From: Bacillota bacterium
GTDB taxonomy: Bacteria > Bacillota > Clostridia > TANB77 > CAG-465
Reading direction: 5' to 3'
DNA: 64,000 nt
Assembly (NCBI GenBank): GCA_023410645.1
Contig: JAEYPQ010000065.1
Location: 158,787-222,786, forward strand
Shown here: positions 1-9,020 of the stretch, one piece after another
How positions within the stretch are numbered: position 1 is the stretch's first letter
Layout: each line of letters opens with the position of its first letter
The notes under the pieces: generated by a model
What the model was told of the DNA's origin: nothing
The model's input: only the letters and a program-made list of their open reading frames with translations
Databases searched by the model: none
Made by a program: the position numbers and the translations under genes

Positions 1-2
1 TA

Positions 3-347
3 AGAAGATATAGAAATTATAATTATGATAATGAAATGATAAATAAAAATATAATTGATTTCTCTGGATTAGTTATAAATAATGATACACACCAATGTTT
101 TTTGTATGATAAAGAAATATTACTTACTCCAATAGAATTTTCAATACTTTGGTATTTATGTGAAAATAGGGGAAAGGTAATAGGTACTGAAAAGTTATTT
201 GAAAAAATATGGAATGAAAAATATTTAGATGCAAATAACACTGTTATGGTACATATAAGACATATAAGAGAAAAAATGAATGAATCTCAAAAAAATCCTA
301 AGTTTATAAAAACAGTGTGGGGTGTGGGGTATAAAATAGATGGATAA
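3..347 (+). CDS. OmpR/VanR-type response regulator, C-terminal DNA-binding part (5' end outside window)
   Basis: The open frame runs in from the left edge (first whole codon at 3), so only the linker and winged-helix output domain are visible; the receiver domain lies upstream. The visible part has the Trans_Reg_C pattern: a short beta sheet, the TPIEFSILWYL helix, the recognition helix around NNTVMVHIRHIREK and the terminal wing VWGVGYKI. An internal ATG at 36 is not the real start, because the frame stays open upstream and the Arg-rich linker precedes it. The stop overlaps the start of the kinase gene by 8 bases, which implies translational coupling. The paired kinase is VanS-like, so this is probably its cognate VanR-like regulator. 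The actual target promoter is unknown. Confidence 0.9.
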   Translation, partial: RRYRNYNYDNEMINKNIIDFSGLVINNDTHQCFLYDKEILLTPIEFSILWYLCENRGKVIGTEKLFEKIWNEKYLDANNTVMVHIRHIREKMNESQKNPKFIKTVWGVGYKIDG

Positions 348-1437
348 AGAAATTAAAAAAAGAAATATGAATTTGCTTATGCAAATAATACTTAGAATAT
401 CAGTTGTGAGCTTAACATGGGTAGTTATAGCAATAATATTGAATACGTTAAAGTATCCGTTTGTTAATATGATATATAGATTTGATACCAATATATACTC
501 ATTGATAAATGAATATTCTTGGGTTATTTATGGGGTTGTAGTATTGACACTTCCAATTGCAATAATTTATTTTGTATATAAATTATTAATTCAAATATTA
601 AACCCTATTTATAATATTGATAAATATATAGACGATATACTTAGTGATAATAATAACGTGGTTAATCTACCTTCTGAATTTAAAAGTATTGAGGATAAAT
701 TAAATAGAATAAAATATGAAAATATAAAAAATGAACAGATTGCTAAAGAGGCAGAACAAAGAAAAAATGATTTGGTTGTATATTTAGCACATGATCTAAA
801 GACACCGCTTACGTCTATTATTGGTTATCTTACTCTATTAAGTGAGACCAAGGATTTACCAATTGATTATATAAATAAATATATAGATATATCATTAAAA
901 AAATCAGAAAGGCTTGAAGACTTGATTAACGAATTTTTTGAAATAACTAGATTTAATTTACAAAATATTAATCTATCAAAAGAAAAAATAAACCTTTCTC
1001 ACATGATTAGTCAGCTTACTGAGGAATTTTATCCAATATTACAGTCAAAGAATATAAGTTGTACTGTTAAAAATGATATGATTGAAAGCATATATATTTA
1101 TGGTGATCCGGATAAGCTTGCAAGAGTTTTTGACAATATATTAAGAAATGCAATAAATTATAGTTATGAGAATACGGAAATAAATATTAATCTTAGTATA
1201 TTAGAAGATAAAGTGTATATTAATTTTAAAAATAAGGGTGATATGATTCCTGAAAGTAAGTTAGAAAAAATATTTGAAAAGTTTTATAGGCTTGATTCTT
1301 CACGTACTTCATCTACAGGTGGTTCTGGTCTTGGACTTGCAATATCAAAGGAGATAGTTGAGCTTCATGGTGGAAAGATTACAGCTACTAGTAATGAAGA
1401 ATATACAGAGTTTGTTATAGAATTACCGATAAAATAA
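340..1437 (+). CDS. VanS-like sensor histidine kinase
   Basis: A 365-residue membrane kinase. Two membrane segments (about 12-35 and 60-83) flank a short outside loop of roughly 25 residues. A HAMP-like linker follows, then the H-box YLAHDLKTPLTSIIGYL with the phospho-accepting His at about 151. The N-box is near 265 (FDNILRNAINYS) and the ATP-lid G-box GGSGLGLAIS near 328. The H-box wording and short sensor loop are typical of VanS-type kinases. The start overlaps the upstream regulator stop, and the next gene begins 15 bases downstream, so the three form one operon. No vanH/A/X genes are nearby, so glycopeptide resistance should not be inferred. A cell-envelope signal is a reasonable guess only. 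Confidence 0.9.
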   Translation: MDKEIKKRNMNLLMQIILRISVVSLTWVVIAIILNTLKYPFVNMIYRFDTNIYSLINEYSWVIYGVVVLTLPIAIIYFVYKLLIQILNPIYNIDKYIDDILSDNNNVVNLPSEFKSIEDKLNRIKYENIKNEQIAKEAEQRKNDLVVYLAHDLKTPLTSIIGYLTLLSETKDLPIDYINKYIDISLKKSERLEDLINEFFEITRFNLQNINLSKEKINLSHMISQLTEEFYPILQSKNISCTVKNDMIESIYIYGDPDKLARVFDNILRNAINYSYENTEININLSILEDKVYINFKNKGDMIPESKLEKIFEKFYRLDSSRTSSTGGSGLGLAISKEIVELHGGKITATSNEEYTEFVIELPIK

Positions 1438-1452
1438 AATGGGGATGGAAAA

Positions 1453-2763
1453 ATGAAAGATAGAAAAAAGGAAATATATTTTTTAATTGCTCTTATACTA
1501 TTTATTGCAATTTACTCAATATATTATTTATATGCTCAAAATAAAATAAAAATTTTAAAAGAAACTGAATTTTATGTGAATATAGGAGATGAAACTAATT
1601 TATCGACTATATCAAAAAATTGGATAGTAGGCTATTTAAATCAATATACAGGAAATTATATTAAATCAGATATGAAATTAAAAAATATAAATATTGATAA
1701 CATTTATGTAGAGGATAATGATGATTTAGCTGTTCAGATAGATTTTTCTGCTACAAAAGAAAAAAGCAAATCTACCTATTTTAATGATTGGATAGGAATT
1801 GACGATGAAAAAAACAATATTACAAGATTTAACTGGGTAATATTATTAGATATACGAGAAAATGAATATGGTGAGAGACTTTGTTATATAAAAGAAAGAC
1901 TTATGCCATCACAATATCAATTAAGATATTATAATTCAAATGGTGAAGCAGATAGTGAAAAAAACTATATTGAAAATATAAAAGAAAATGAATATGACAA
2001 AAAAGAATATACATACAAATTTTATTCTAATAAATTGTACGTAAGTTATGAATCAGGAAACAATTGGAAAGAAGTACCAACGTTATTAAATAATATATTA
2101 ATAGGTAATGAGGAAACTGGTAAATTACAAGCAGGAAGTTATCAAATAGCTCCAGTTAAAACAGCTTTTTTATATGGAGATGTTGCCACTTTTCCACTGT
2201 CAATTGTATACTCAGATAATATGGGATTAAGTTGGAAAAATATTTCGATTAGTAATGAAAAAATTATTAAATCACAAAAAATAAAATATAAATATGTTAA
2301 TTTCATAAGTAAAAACAACGGAAAGATTGTAATTGTATATTATGATGCAACACTAAATCAAGATATTACAGTAATATTGAATACTTCTGATGGCGGAATA
2401 ACTTGGAATGAAGTTGGTGAATTTAAATCAGATATTAAAGAAGGTAATATAACTACAAGATTCTTTAATCAATCTATTGGTTTTATACTTGTTAATACAC
2501 AAGATGGCAAAATGTCTAATCTATATAGGACAATGGATGGTGGGAATACATTTAGTAAAGTTGAATATCCTGTAGTTAAATTAGAAGAACAAGATGGAAT
2601 TTTACCAGATTTCTACGATATATATGATACTCCTGAGCTACCATATCAATCAAATCAATATATAATATTAAGAGTAACTCAAGGAAAAGATGGTACTTAC
2701 AAAGGTGGAAATACCATTATAAATTACAAATCAGAAAATTTGGGAGAAACTTGGGAATATTAG
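1453..2763 (+). CDS. Membrane-anchored Asp-box (BNR-type) beta-propeller protein
   Basis: A 436-residue protein with an N-terminal hydrophobic anchor (about 8-28) and no lipobox, so it is probably displayed outside the membrane. At least five Asp-box-like motifs of the form S-x-D-x-G-x-x-W can be read: YESGNNWKEV, SDNMGLSWKNI, TSDGGITWNEV, TMDGGNTFSKV and SENLGETWEY. Such repeats occur in sialidases and in many non-catalytic propellers. No sialidase FRIP motif or arginine triad was recognised, so enzymatic activity is not claimed. It is the third gene of the VanRS-like operon and ends at a hairpin terminator. It could be an accessory sensor or an output of the system. Confidence 0.7.
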   Translation: MKDRKKEIYFLIALILFIAIYSIYYLYAQNKIKILKETEFYVNIGDETNLSTISKNWIVGYLNQYTGNYIKSDMKLKNINIDNIYVEDNDDLAVQIDFSATKEKSKSTYFNDWIGIDDEKNNITRFNWVILLDIRENEYGERLCYIKERLMPSQYQLRYYNSNGEADSEKNYIENIKENEYDKKEYTYKFYSNKLYVSYESGNNWKEVPTLLNNILIGNEETGKLQAGSYQIAPVKTAFLYGDVATFPLSIVYSDNMGLSWKNISISNEKIIKSQKIKYKYVNFISKNNGKIVIVYYDATLNQDITVILNTSDGGITWNEVGEFKSDIKEGNITTRFFNQSIGFILVNTQDGKMSNLYRTMDGGNTFSKVEYPVVKLEEQDGILPDFYDIYDTPELPYQSNQYIILRVTQGKDGTYKGGNTIINYKSENLGETWEY

Positions 2764-2784
2764 AATATATATAATTATAATTTA

Positions 2785-2826
2785 AAACTATGCAATGATA
2801 AATTTTTGTCATTACATAGTTTTTTC
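2785..2826 (+). terminator. Rho-independent terminator of the VanRS-like operon
   Basis: 14-base arms (2785-2798 and 2809-2822) pair with one mismatch and are followed by a T run. It lies just after the propeller gene and before the promoter of the next gene. Confidence 0.8.
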
Positions 2827-2837
2827 AAGCAAATGTA

Positions 2838-2866
2838 TTGAAAAAAGAATTATTTTTATATAAAAT
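2838..2866 (+). promoter_or_regulatory. Sigma-A-type promoter of the 2893 pilin-like gene
   Basis: TTGAAA (2838-2843), 17 bases, then TAAAAT (2861-2866), placed between the upstream terminator and a good ribosome binding site (AAAGAGG) in front of 2893. Confidence 0.55.
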
Positions 2867-2892
2867 TAAAATAATAAGAAAGAGGTAGGCAT

Positions 2893-4860
2893 ATGAGAAA
2901 AGGAATAAGTTTAATTGTATTAGTAATAACTATAATAGTAATAATAATACTTGCGGGAGCAGTAATATTAAATCTAAGCCAAAATAATCCAATTGATTCA
3001 GCAAGAATAGCAAAATTAGTGCAATCAAAAGAATCATTAGAATCATCACTACAGTTATATTTAACAAGCAAGATGACAAATACAATGGGTGAATATTCAG
3101 CATCTGATATAATAACTGGAAAAGTAAGTGGGATAGATGCACTAGTAACAAATGAAGGATTAACAATAAACAATAGATCATTATTTGTGGCAGATGGTAC
3201 AAAGGTAAAAGAAAATTTAGGTATTGATTTGCCAAAGACATCTAATGAATCAAAAATAAAATGGTATATAGAAGTATCAACAGGGAAATTCTATTTAATA
3301 TATGATACAGTAAATGAATATGAAAGTTGGCTTGGAATATATAACAGTGAAACAGAAGTGTTAGAAAATGCAACACTAGCAAGTTTTGTAATGACAAAGA
3401 CAATATCTGAAGAAATAGAAATACCAGTATCAGAAGAAGTAGTAGAAATAAATGGAGTTGCATATAACAGACCGGATATATCAAAATTGTCAGAATCAAC
3501 AACAAAAGCTGTAAAATGGGATGCATCAAATGTAGAAAATGAATTAACTTTAACTCAGGCAAGTACAGATACAAGTTGGTATGATTATAGCAATAAAAAA
3601 TGGGCAAATATATATACAAATAACAATAATAACAAAGCATACTGGGTATGGATACCAAGATATGCATACAAGATAGATAATCCACATACTGCAACTGCTG
3701 AACAAATTCATATAATGTTTTTATCAGGAACAAGTGATACATTAACAACAAGTGGAGAAAGTTTACCAAGTGGATATATAGTACATCCAGCATTTAGATT
3801 TGGAGATAAGGAATTAACTGGAATCTGGGTGGCAAAGTATGAAGCAAGTAGTGATAATCCAAACAAAGTTGAAAGTGGAGTTGGATATACTGGAGGTGGA
3901 AATGATATATCCTTACAAGTAAGAGTATTACCAGATGTATATAGTTGGAGAAATATATCAGCAGGAAATGCACAAACAGCAAGTATGAATATGACAAATT
4001 TACAAGGAAGTGTTGGAACTAATGTAAATTTAGATGTACATCAAATGAAAAATATAGAATGGGGAGCTGTTGCTTATCTTTCACAAAGTGAATACGGTGA
4101 AGAGCCATGGATAAATCCATATGGTGATTTTATATCGGGATCAAATAAATTAAAAACTGGATATGCTGGTGCAAGTAAAGATAGTAATCAACTTGAAGAA
4201 GGTAATATAAATTTATATGTATACAATACAACAAATGGAGTAAAAGCAAGTACAACAGGGAATATATATGGAATATATGATATGAGTGGAGGAGGATGGG
4301 AAAGAACAGCAACGTTACTAGATAATGGAAATAGTAATATAGGAACATATGGAAAAGCAGAACATATCCAAAATAATAAAATAAAAGAAGAATATTCAAA
4401 ATATTATGATATATATGAACCAGGTGATGAAGAAAAAGAAGGAGGAGCATATTACGGAGCAGCAGGGACAACATTATGGAATTCCGGAAATGCAGAATCA
4501 CAAAATATAATAAGAAAGAGATTAACAGATGCAACATATGCAAAATTTTCTAATAAAAAGGGTGATGCATTATGGGAAACATCCAATGTAAATAGCTATT
4601 ATGGAATGTATACATCAGGAACAACTTATTATGATTTGTTAATGGATACCGTAAGAGATTCAAGTTATGGTCCACAATATGCAACAGGTTGGAATTTTGA
4701 TCTTATGTTGATTGGTAATTCTAATTATACATGGATTGACCGTGGTGGTAGTTCTGGTAATGCAGCGGGTTCAGGAATTTTCTATACAGGAGCAAATGAC
4801 GGTACACCTCATATTGGAGTCACATTTAGACCAGTATTAATAAGTGGATTGGGAATATAA
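2893..4860 (+). CDS. Pilin-like surface protein with C-terminal FGE/C-type-lectin-like domain
   Basis: A 655-residue protein. The N-terminus is MRKG followed by ISLIVLVITIIVIIIL, a class III (prepilin-type) signal with cleavage expected after Gly4 but no Glu at +5. Residues about 40-200 are a stalk-like region. From about 206 comes an FGE-sulfatase-like/C-type-lectin-fold domain with the marks shared by its paralogues: WVWIPRYAYKI near 250, LTGIWVAKYEA near 310, then GNIYGIYDMSGGGWE, an RGG near 616 and FRPVL near 645. Such domains often bind ligands rather than catalyse. The 3' end (RGG to FRPVL) looks like a variable region of diversity-generating retroelement targets. It is monocistronic, with its own promoter and a bidirectional terminator. 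Most codons end in A, unlike neighbouring housekeeping genes. Confidence 0.8.
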   Translation: MRKGISLIVLVITIIVIIILAGAVILNLSQNNPIDSARIAKLVQSKESLESSLQLYLTSKMTNTMGEYSASDIITGKVSGIDALVTNEGLTINNRSLFVADGTKVKENLGIDLPKTSNESKIKWYIEVSTGKFYLIYDTVNEYESWLGIYNSETEVLENATLASFVMTKTISEEIEIPVSEEVVEINGVAYNRPDISKLSESTTKAVKWDASNVENELTLTQASTDTSWYDYSNKKWANIYTNNNNNKAYWVWIPRYAYKIDNPHTATAEQIHIMFLSGTSDTLTTSGESLPSGYIVHPAFRFGDKELTGIWVAKYEASSDNPNKVESGVGYTGGGNDISLQVRVLPDVYSWRNISAGNAQTASMNMTNLQGSVGTNVNLDVHQMKNIEWGAVAYLSQSEYGEEPWINPYGDFISGSNKLKTGYAGASKDSNQLEEGNINLYVYNTTNGVKASTTGNIYGIYDMSGGGWERTATLLDNGNSNIGTYGKAEHIQNNKIKEEYSKYYDIYEPGDEEKEGGAYYGAAGTTLWNSGNAESQNIIRKRLTDATYAKFSNKKGDALWETSNVNSYYGMYTSGTTYYDLLMDTVRDSSYGPQYATGWNFDLMLIGNSNYTWIDRGGSSGNAAGSGIFYTGANDGTPHIGVTFRPVLISGLGI

Positions 4861-4865
4861 AAGCT

Positions 4866-4899
4866 AAAAATAGACTAAGTTTATTCTTAGTCTATTTTT
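4866..4899. terminator. Bidirectional terminator between convergent genes
   Basis: A perfect 14-base stem (4866-4879 with 4886-4899) starts with A5 and ends with T5, so it can serve both the pilin-like gene (plus) and rimI (minus). It overlaps the last codons of rimI. Confidence 0.85.
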
Positions 4900-5336
4900 A
4901 ACATATAAATTAATGCATCTTCATTGTTATCTGAGTAATATCTCTTTCTTGTACTTATCATTTCAAAACCATATTTCCCATAAAGTTTCTGAGCAGGTAT
5001 ATTTGTTTTTCTTACTTCAAGTAATATTGTTACTTTGAAATTTTCTCTTGCATAATTAATTAGATATTCAAGTAATATTGAGCCAATCCCAAGTCTTTGA
5101 AAGTCTTTTGCTATAACAATTGATAGTATATCCATAGAATCAATAATTGTACTTATTCCAGCATAACCAATTATTTTATTATCCTTTGCTTTTAATATAA
5201 AATAGCAATAATGTGAATCACTTAGATCGTTGATTAATGAATTTTTACTTGTTATATTAATATTTAATTCTTGTTGTATTTTTATAACTTCGTCAATATC
5301 ATTGAAACTCATTTTTTCTATTATATAATTATTCAT
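4887..5336 (-). CDS. rimI: RimI-like GNAT N-acetyltransferase
   Basis: A 149-residue single-domain GNAT protein. The acetyl-CoA loop is visible as V-A-x-D-F-Q-R-L-G-I-G-S, followed by the NIPAQKLYGKYGFE segment and a RKRYYSDN-type tail, the pattern of ribosomal-protein alanine acetyltransferases (RimI modifies ribosomal protein S18). The start was set at the ATG encoding MNNYIIEK, which overlaps the tsaB stop by 8 bases; the longer open frame reaching 5381 lies inside tsaB and has no ribosome binding site. Co-location with tsaB and tsaE is the usual tsaE-tsaB-rimI order of Gram-positives. The true substrate in this organism is not proven. Confidence 0.88.
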   Translation of the reverse strand: MNNYIIEKMSFNDIDEVIKIQQELNINITSKNSLINDLSDSHYCYFILKAKDNKIIGYAGISTIIDSMDILSIVIAKDFQRLGIGSILLEYLINYARENFKVTILLEVRKTNIPAQKLYGKYGFEMISTRKRYYSDNNEDALIYMLKID

Positions 5337-6081
5337 TTTGAGTCCTTTCAGCTTGAGATAATCTTGCATATATTGCATCAAGAGAAAAAGTATTATTCAA
5401 GTATTTATTTTTGTTTTCTAAATTATCTATTGAAAACAAGATATCTTTAGTCCCAGGATATGAGTTATAAAATTCAATATTACTGTTTTTAGAGTTAAAT
5501 TTATTTAATATATCTTCTTTATAATTTTCTATAACATCTCCACAAAAGATAATTGAACTATTTTGCAAGTTTAATTTGGAAAATAGTTCATAAGTTTTAT
5601 CAATTGCTTCAACTATATCACTATTAGATATATCTATTAAATTTTTACATATTATTTTGTTTTCATTATTAGTATATAGTTTATATATTGAAAAATATGC
5701 TCTACTATTTTTTGCGTCTATAAATGATGCTATATATGAAATTTTTTTATTCTTGAAGTTTTTACTTTCCTCATATACTTTTATTGCAAGACACTCAAGA
5801 GTTGAAATTGCAAAAATTTCTTTATTTAATACATGTGAAAAAGCTTTTATAGTAGCTAGTCCAATACGTATACCAGTAAAAGAGCCTGGACCACTTATAC
5901 ATGCAAACATATCTATATCTGAAATTTTAATATTACTTTTTTTTAGAGTTTCATCTATTAAAGGTAGTAATTTTTCAGAATGAGTAATTTTGTTATCTAT
6001 ACTTTTTTCTATTATTTCATTTTCTTTTTTTATTGCAACAGAAGCTACTTTAGTAGTTGTGTCTATAGCAAGTATGTTCAT
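5329..6081 (-). CDS. tsaB: tRNA threonylcarbamoyladenosine biosynthesis protein TsaB
   Basis: A 250-residue ASKHA-fold protein that acts as the partner of TsaD in making t6A at position 37 of ANN-decoding tRNAs. It has the N-terminal MNILAIDTTTKVASVAI strand and the diagnostic GPGSFTGIRIGLATIKAF segment near 70-87. The start at 6081 is preferred over an upstream in-frame ATG at 6096: a GGAGG lies between the two, correctly spaced only for the downstream ATG. The gene begins two bases after tsaE ends and overlaps rimI. TsaD and TsaC are not in this window. Confidence 0.93.
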   Translation of the reverse strand: MNILAIDTTTKVASVAIKKENEIIEKSIDNKITHSEKLLPLIDETLKKSNIKISDIDMFACISGPGSFTGIRIGLATIKAFSHVLNKEIFAISTLECLAIKVYEESKNFKNKKISYIASFIDAKNSRAYFSIYKLYTNNENKIICKNLIDISNSDIVEAIDKTYELFSKLNLQNSSIIFCGDVIENYKEDILNKFNSKNSNIEFYNSYPGTKDILFSIDNLENKNKYLNNTFSLDAIYARLSQAERTQNE

Positions 6082-6083
6082 TA

Positions 6084-6584
6084 TTAAATCCTCCATATGT
6101 GAAAATATCTTTTATTTTCATCATTATCATCTTTTGAAATATCAATAAATATTGTATTTTTAGGTAATATTTCTTTTATAATATTTCCCCATTCTATGAT
6201 ACAAATTCCATCATAGAAATATTCTGTACCAACATCACTTAAAAATTCATTTATACTCTTAATTCTATATACATCAAAGTGATAAATAGCAATATCTTCT
6301 TTATTTATGTATTCATTAACAATTGTAAAAGTTGGGCTTGAAACTTGGTTTTCTATATTAAAATATTTAGCTATTCCAGACATAAACACTGTTTTACCAC
6401 TACCAAGTTCTCCATTTAAAACTAATATATCAGATTTTTTTAAGTATCTTGCAAATTCTGTTGCAATTTCTTTTGTATTATCTTTTGAATTAGATGAAAT
6501 TAAAAAATCTATTTTATTATTTATACTTTTATCAAATATTTGATTTAAAATTTGGTCTAATTTATCTTTATTTTCTATATTCAT
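6084..6584 (-). CDS. tsaE: tRNA threonylcarbamoyladenosine biosynthesis ATPase TsaE
   Basis: A 166-residue P-loop protein and the ATPase of the t6A complex. The Walker A motif GELGSGKT is preceded by the typical LVLNG strand and followed by VSSPTFTIVNEY and the YHFDVYRI segment, both diagnostic of TsaE. About 27 residues precede the usual start of the family, but the chosen ATG has an AGGTG ribosome binding site and no better internal start is visible. First gene of the tsaE-tsaB-rimI operon; it is divergent from the pilin-like gene at 6721, with about 136 bases between them holding both promoters. Confidence 0.93.
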   Translation of the reverse strand: MNIENKDKLDQILNQIFDKSINNKIDFLISSNSKDNTKEIATEFARYLKKSDILVLNGELGSGKTVFMSGIAKYFNIENQVSSPTFTIVNEYINKEDIAIYHFDVYRIKSINEFLSDVGTEYFYDGICIIEWGNIIKEILPKNTIFIDISKDDNDENKRYFHIWRI

Positions 6585-6720
6585 AAGGTTTCACCTAGCT
6601 AATTATATCAAAAAATGAAATAAAATTCAAATGTTAATATATTTTTTATATAAATTGTACAAAATATATAAAAATACTTGAAAAAAGTGTTTAAAATATA
6701 TTAAAATAGAAGGTGATATA

Positions 6721-8952
6721 TTGAAAAGAACTAATACTTTTATAGAAAATTCAGGAATTTCTATTTTGGTTCTAGTTATAACAATTTTAGTTATGATTAT
6801 ACTTGCAGGTGCTGTAATATCTAATACAGGTAATACTGTTTCTAGTGTAAATAAAGTTAATTTTGCAAATGAACTACAAATAGTTACTGAAAAAACACAA
6901 GAATATTATGTTCAAAATTCTTCTTTTCCGGTTATACCAGGAACAGAAGCTCTTTCACTTTCTCAAGTACTTGCACTATCTGGACTTAAAAATGAAGATA
7001 AAAATGTATTATTATCTGAAATGGATGAAGCAAAAGATAATTATGATAATATAGATATTAAAAAATTTTATGTGATAGATTTGTCCAAGTTAGATGTTAC
7101 AAAAACTTTAAGAGGTTCAAAAATTAATGGAGATAATGATATATTTATTATATCTGATACTATGAAAGTATATTATTTGAAAGGTAATGTAATTGAAAAT
7201 CAAATTTACTTTTCACTTAGTTCAAAATTAATTGAAGAAAGAAGCGTAGAACATAAAGAAAGTGAGTATACAACTATTATAACTTCCAATATTACAGTTA
7301 AAAAGGAAAAAAATACATGGTCAAATAATCTTGGACTTAAGGTAAAAGTAAATATTGAAGATAGTGAAACTTTAGATATAAAACTACCAAATACAGATGA
7401 AAAAAAATTTACTTTAAATAATGGGTTAAATGAATTTAGTATTAACTTCCTTGAAGAATTAATATCAGAGAATGCAGTAATAAAAGTAAGTAATATGACT
7501 CAAGAAGAAATAAATACGTTTAAGTCATTACCACAAAAAGAAAAAAATATTGAATTTATAAAAAGAAAAAACAATGTTGAAATAGGAAGGGTGAAGATAG
7601 ATCTATCAAATTATGAAACTGAATTACCAACTTATGATAGCAGTAATATAAACCTTATATCACAATCTGCAAATAATATATTAGAATTGTTTGTAAATGA
7701 TAATATAAGCGGAATTAAAGATGTAAGATATGAATATTTAACCAGATATGATGCAGATGGAAATCTTGTAAATTATTATGATAATTTGAGCATAAATGAA
7801 ACTTACCTTTTAAGCAGAGGGAAAAAAGCTGTTATATCGAATCAAAATAAAGCAAATATAATATTGCCTAAAGATGTAAATTCTGTTAAAGTATTAATTG
7901 CCGATAATGCTGGTAATACAAATTTATTTAATATAGAGAATACATTATCAAGTATATATATGGGATTAGTTCCAAATACATTACTACTTACTAATGTTAA
8001 TTTTAAAATTAATACTGTACTTAGTAATGTAGCCACTGTGAGTAATATAGCAACATATATAAGTATTGATGATGGAGCATTTAACAATGAAGTACTATAT
8101 AACGTGCCACAAGATAGTAAAAAATTTACATTAGATTGTAAGTATGATAATATTCAAAATGCCAAAAATAAAATTTCAATTAAGATAGTTGCATATGATA
8201 AATCTATGCCTAAGAAGATACTTGAAACTAGTTATATTAATTTTACTAAAGATACTCAAATTGGGAAAGTAGAAGAACCACAAAAGAATTACGATGTAAA
8301 ATATACGATTGAAAAATGGATTAGTGGTGGCTCATACTATTATAATGTTAATATATCTATAACTAATTTAACATCTAGTAATGTAAATGGGTGGAATTTA
8401 GAAATGAATTTTCCGTCAAATACATCTGTATCAAATATTTGGAATGCAAATTATAATATTCAAAATCAAAGAATAGTATTTTCAAATGTTAGTTATAATT
8501 CAGTAATTGAAAGTGGTAAAACAATTTCTTATGGATTACAAATAAAAGATAATACTGGTAATTTTTATCCAACGAATATAAAATTTAACAATGAAATTAT
8601 TCCTGGAGAAAATCCAGAAGATAATACACCAGTTGGAAATATACAAGTTGATTTTTATGAGCAAAGTAGATGGCAGTCTGGGGGAAATTATTATTATAGT
8701 TATAATGTAGATGTAACAAATAAAACAAATAAAGCTTTAATATCATGGTCACTTGATCTAATACTTGATTCTACAACAAACATTTCACAAATATGGAATG
8801 CCAAATACATTAAATCTAGTGGAAAAGCAACAATAAGTAATGTAGATTATAATGGAAATATCTCAGTTAATGGAAAAGTTACCTTTGGTGTCATAATAGA
8901 AACTAAAAATAATAAATTTTCACCAATAACAAATAATCTTACATTTAAATAA
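6721..8952 (+). CDS. Pilin-like surface protein with two C-terminal CBM2-like modules
   Basis: A 743-residue protein with a TTG start at 6721, set by AAGGTGATA just upstream. An 11-residue leader ends in Gly and is followed by ISILVLVITILVMIIL, a prepilin-like segment with no Glu5. Residues about 25-170 form an N-terminal domain shared with the proteins at 9021 and 34505 (YYVQNSSFPVI, then a KVYYLKG strand). Beta-rich linker repeats follow. Residues about 522-636 and 637-743 are two copies of a module with the CBM2 pattern (W-x-S-G-G-x-Y-Y, then I/V-T-N, W-x-L, IWNA, and S-x-x-Y-x-x-x-I/V with a final G strand). CBM2 modules bind cellulose, chitin or xylan, so glycan binding is inferred. TTGAAA lies 37 bases upstream, but its -10 is poor. 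Confidence 0.75.
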   Translation: MKRTNTFIENSGISILVLVITILVMIILAGAVISNTGNTVSSVNKVNFANELQIVTEKTQEYYVQNSSFPVIPGTEALSLSQVLALSGLKNEDKNVLLSEMDEAKDNYDNIDIKKFYVIDLSKLDVTKTLRGSKINGDNDIFIISDTMKVYYLKGNVIENQIYFSLSSKLIEERSVEHKESEYTTIITSNITVKKEKNTWSNNLGLKVKVNIEDSETLDIKLPNTDEKKFTLNNGLNEFSINFLEELISENAVIKVSNMTQEEINTFKSLPQKEKNIEFIKRKNNVEIGRVKIDLSNYETELPTYDSSNINLISQSANNILELFVNDNISGIKDVRYEYLTRYDADGNLVNYYDNLSINETYLLSRGKKAVISNQNKANIILPKDVNSVKVLIADNAGNTNLFNIENTLSSIYMGLVPNTLLLTNVNFKINTVLSNVATVSNIATYISIDDGAFNNEVLYNVPQDSKKFTLDCKYDNIQNAKNKISIKIVAYDKSMPKKILETSYINFTKDTQIGKVEEPQKNYDVKYTIEKWISGGSYYYNVNISITNLTSSNVNGWNLEMNFPSNTSVSNIWNANYNIQNQRIVFSNVSYNSVIESGKTISYGLQIKDNTGNFYPTNIKFNNEIIPGENPEDNTPVGNIQVDFYEQSRWQSGGNYYYSYNVDVTNKTNKALISWSLDLILDSTTNISQIWNAKYIKSSGKATISNVDYNGNISVNGKVTFGVIIETKNNKFSPITNNLTFK

Positions 8953-9020
8953 AATATAAAAAAATTATAAGTCGCATATTTCATTTTACTTTTAGTATAA
9001 GCGACAGAATGGAGTATAAA

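Noticed and set aside
3..1437. A vancomycin-resistance cluster
   Set aside because: Only VanRS-like regulators are present; no vanH, vanA/B ligase or vanX-like gene follows.
2930..4543. Long Leu/His-rich reverse-strand open frames inside the pilin-like genes (also at 12570-15626, 25244-26776, 42134-44587, 57158-62080)
   Set aside because: They are a by-product of A-ending codons on the plus strand, have no ribosome binding sites and show no protein-like composition.
6081..6096. tsaB start at 6096
   Set aside because: The GGAGG lies downstream of that ATG and is correctly placed for the ATG at 6081.
8968..9005. GTCGC/GCGAC inverted repeat between the 6721 and 9021 genes
   Set aside because: Only five base pairs with a 25-base loop and no T run, too weak to call a terminator or operator.
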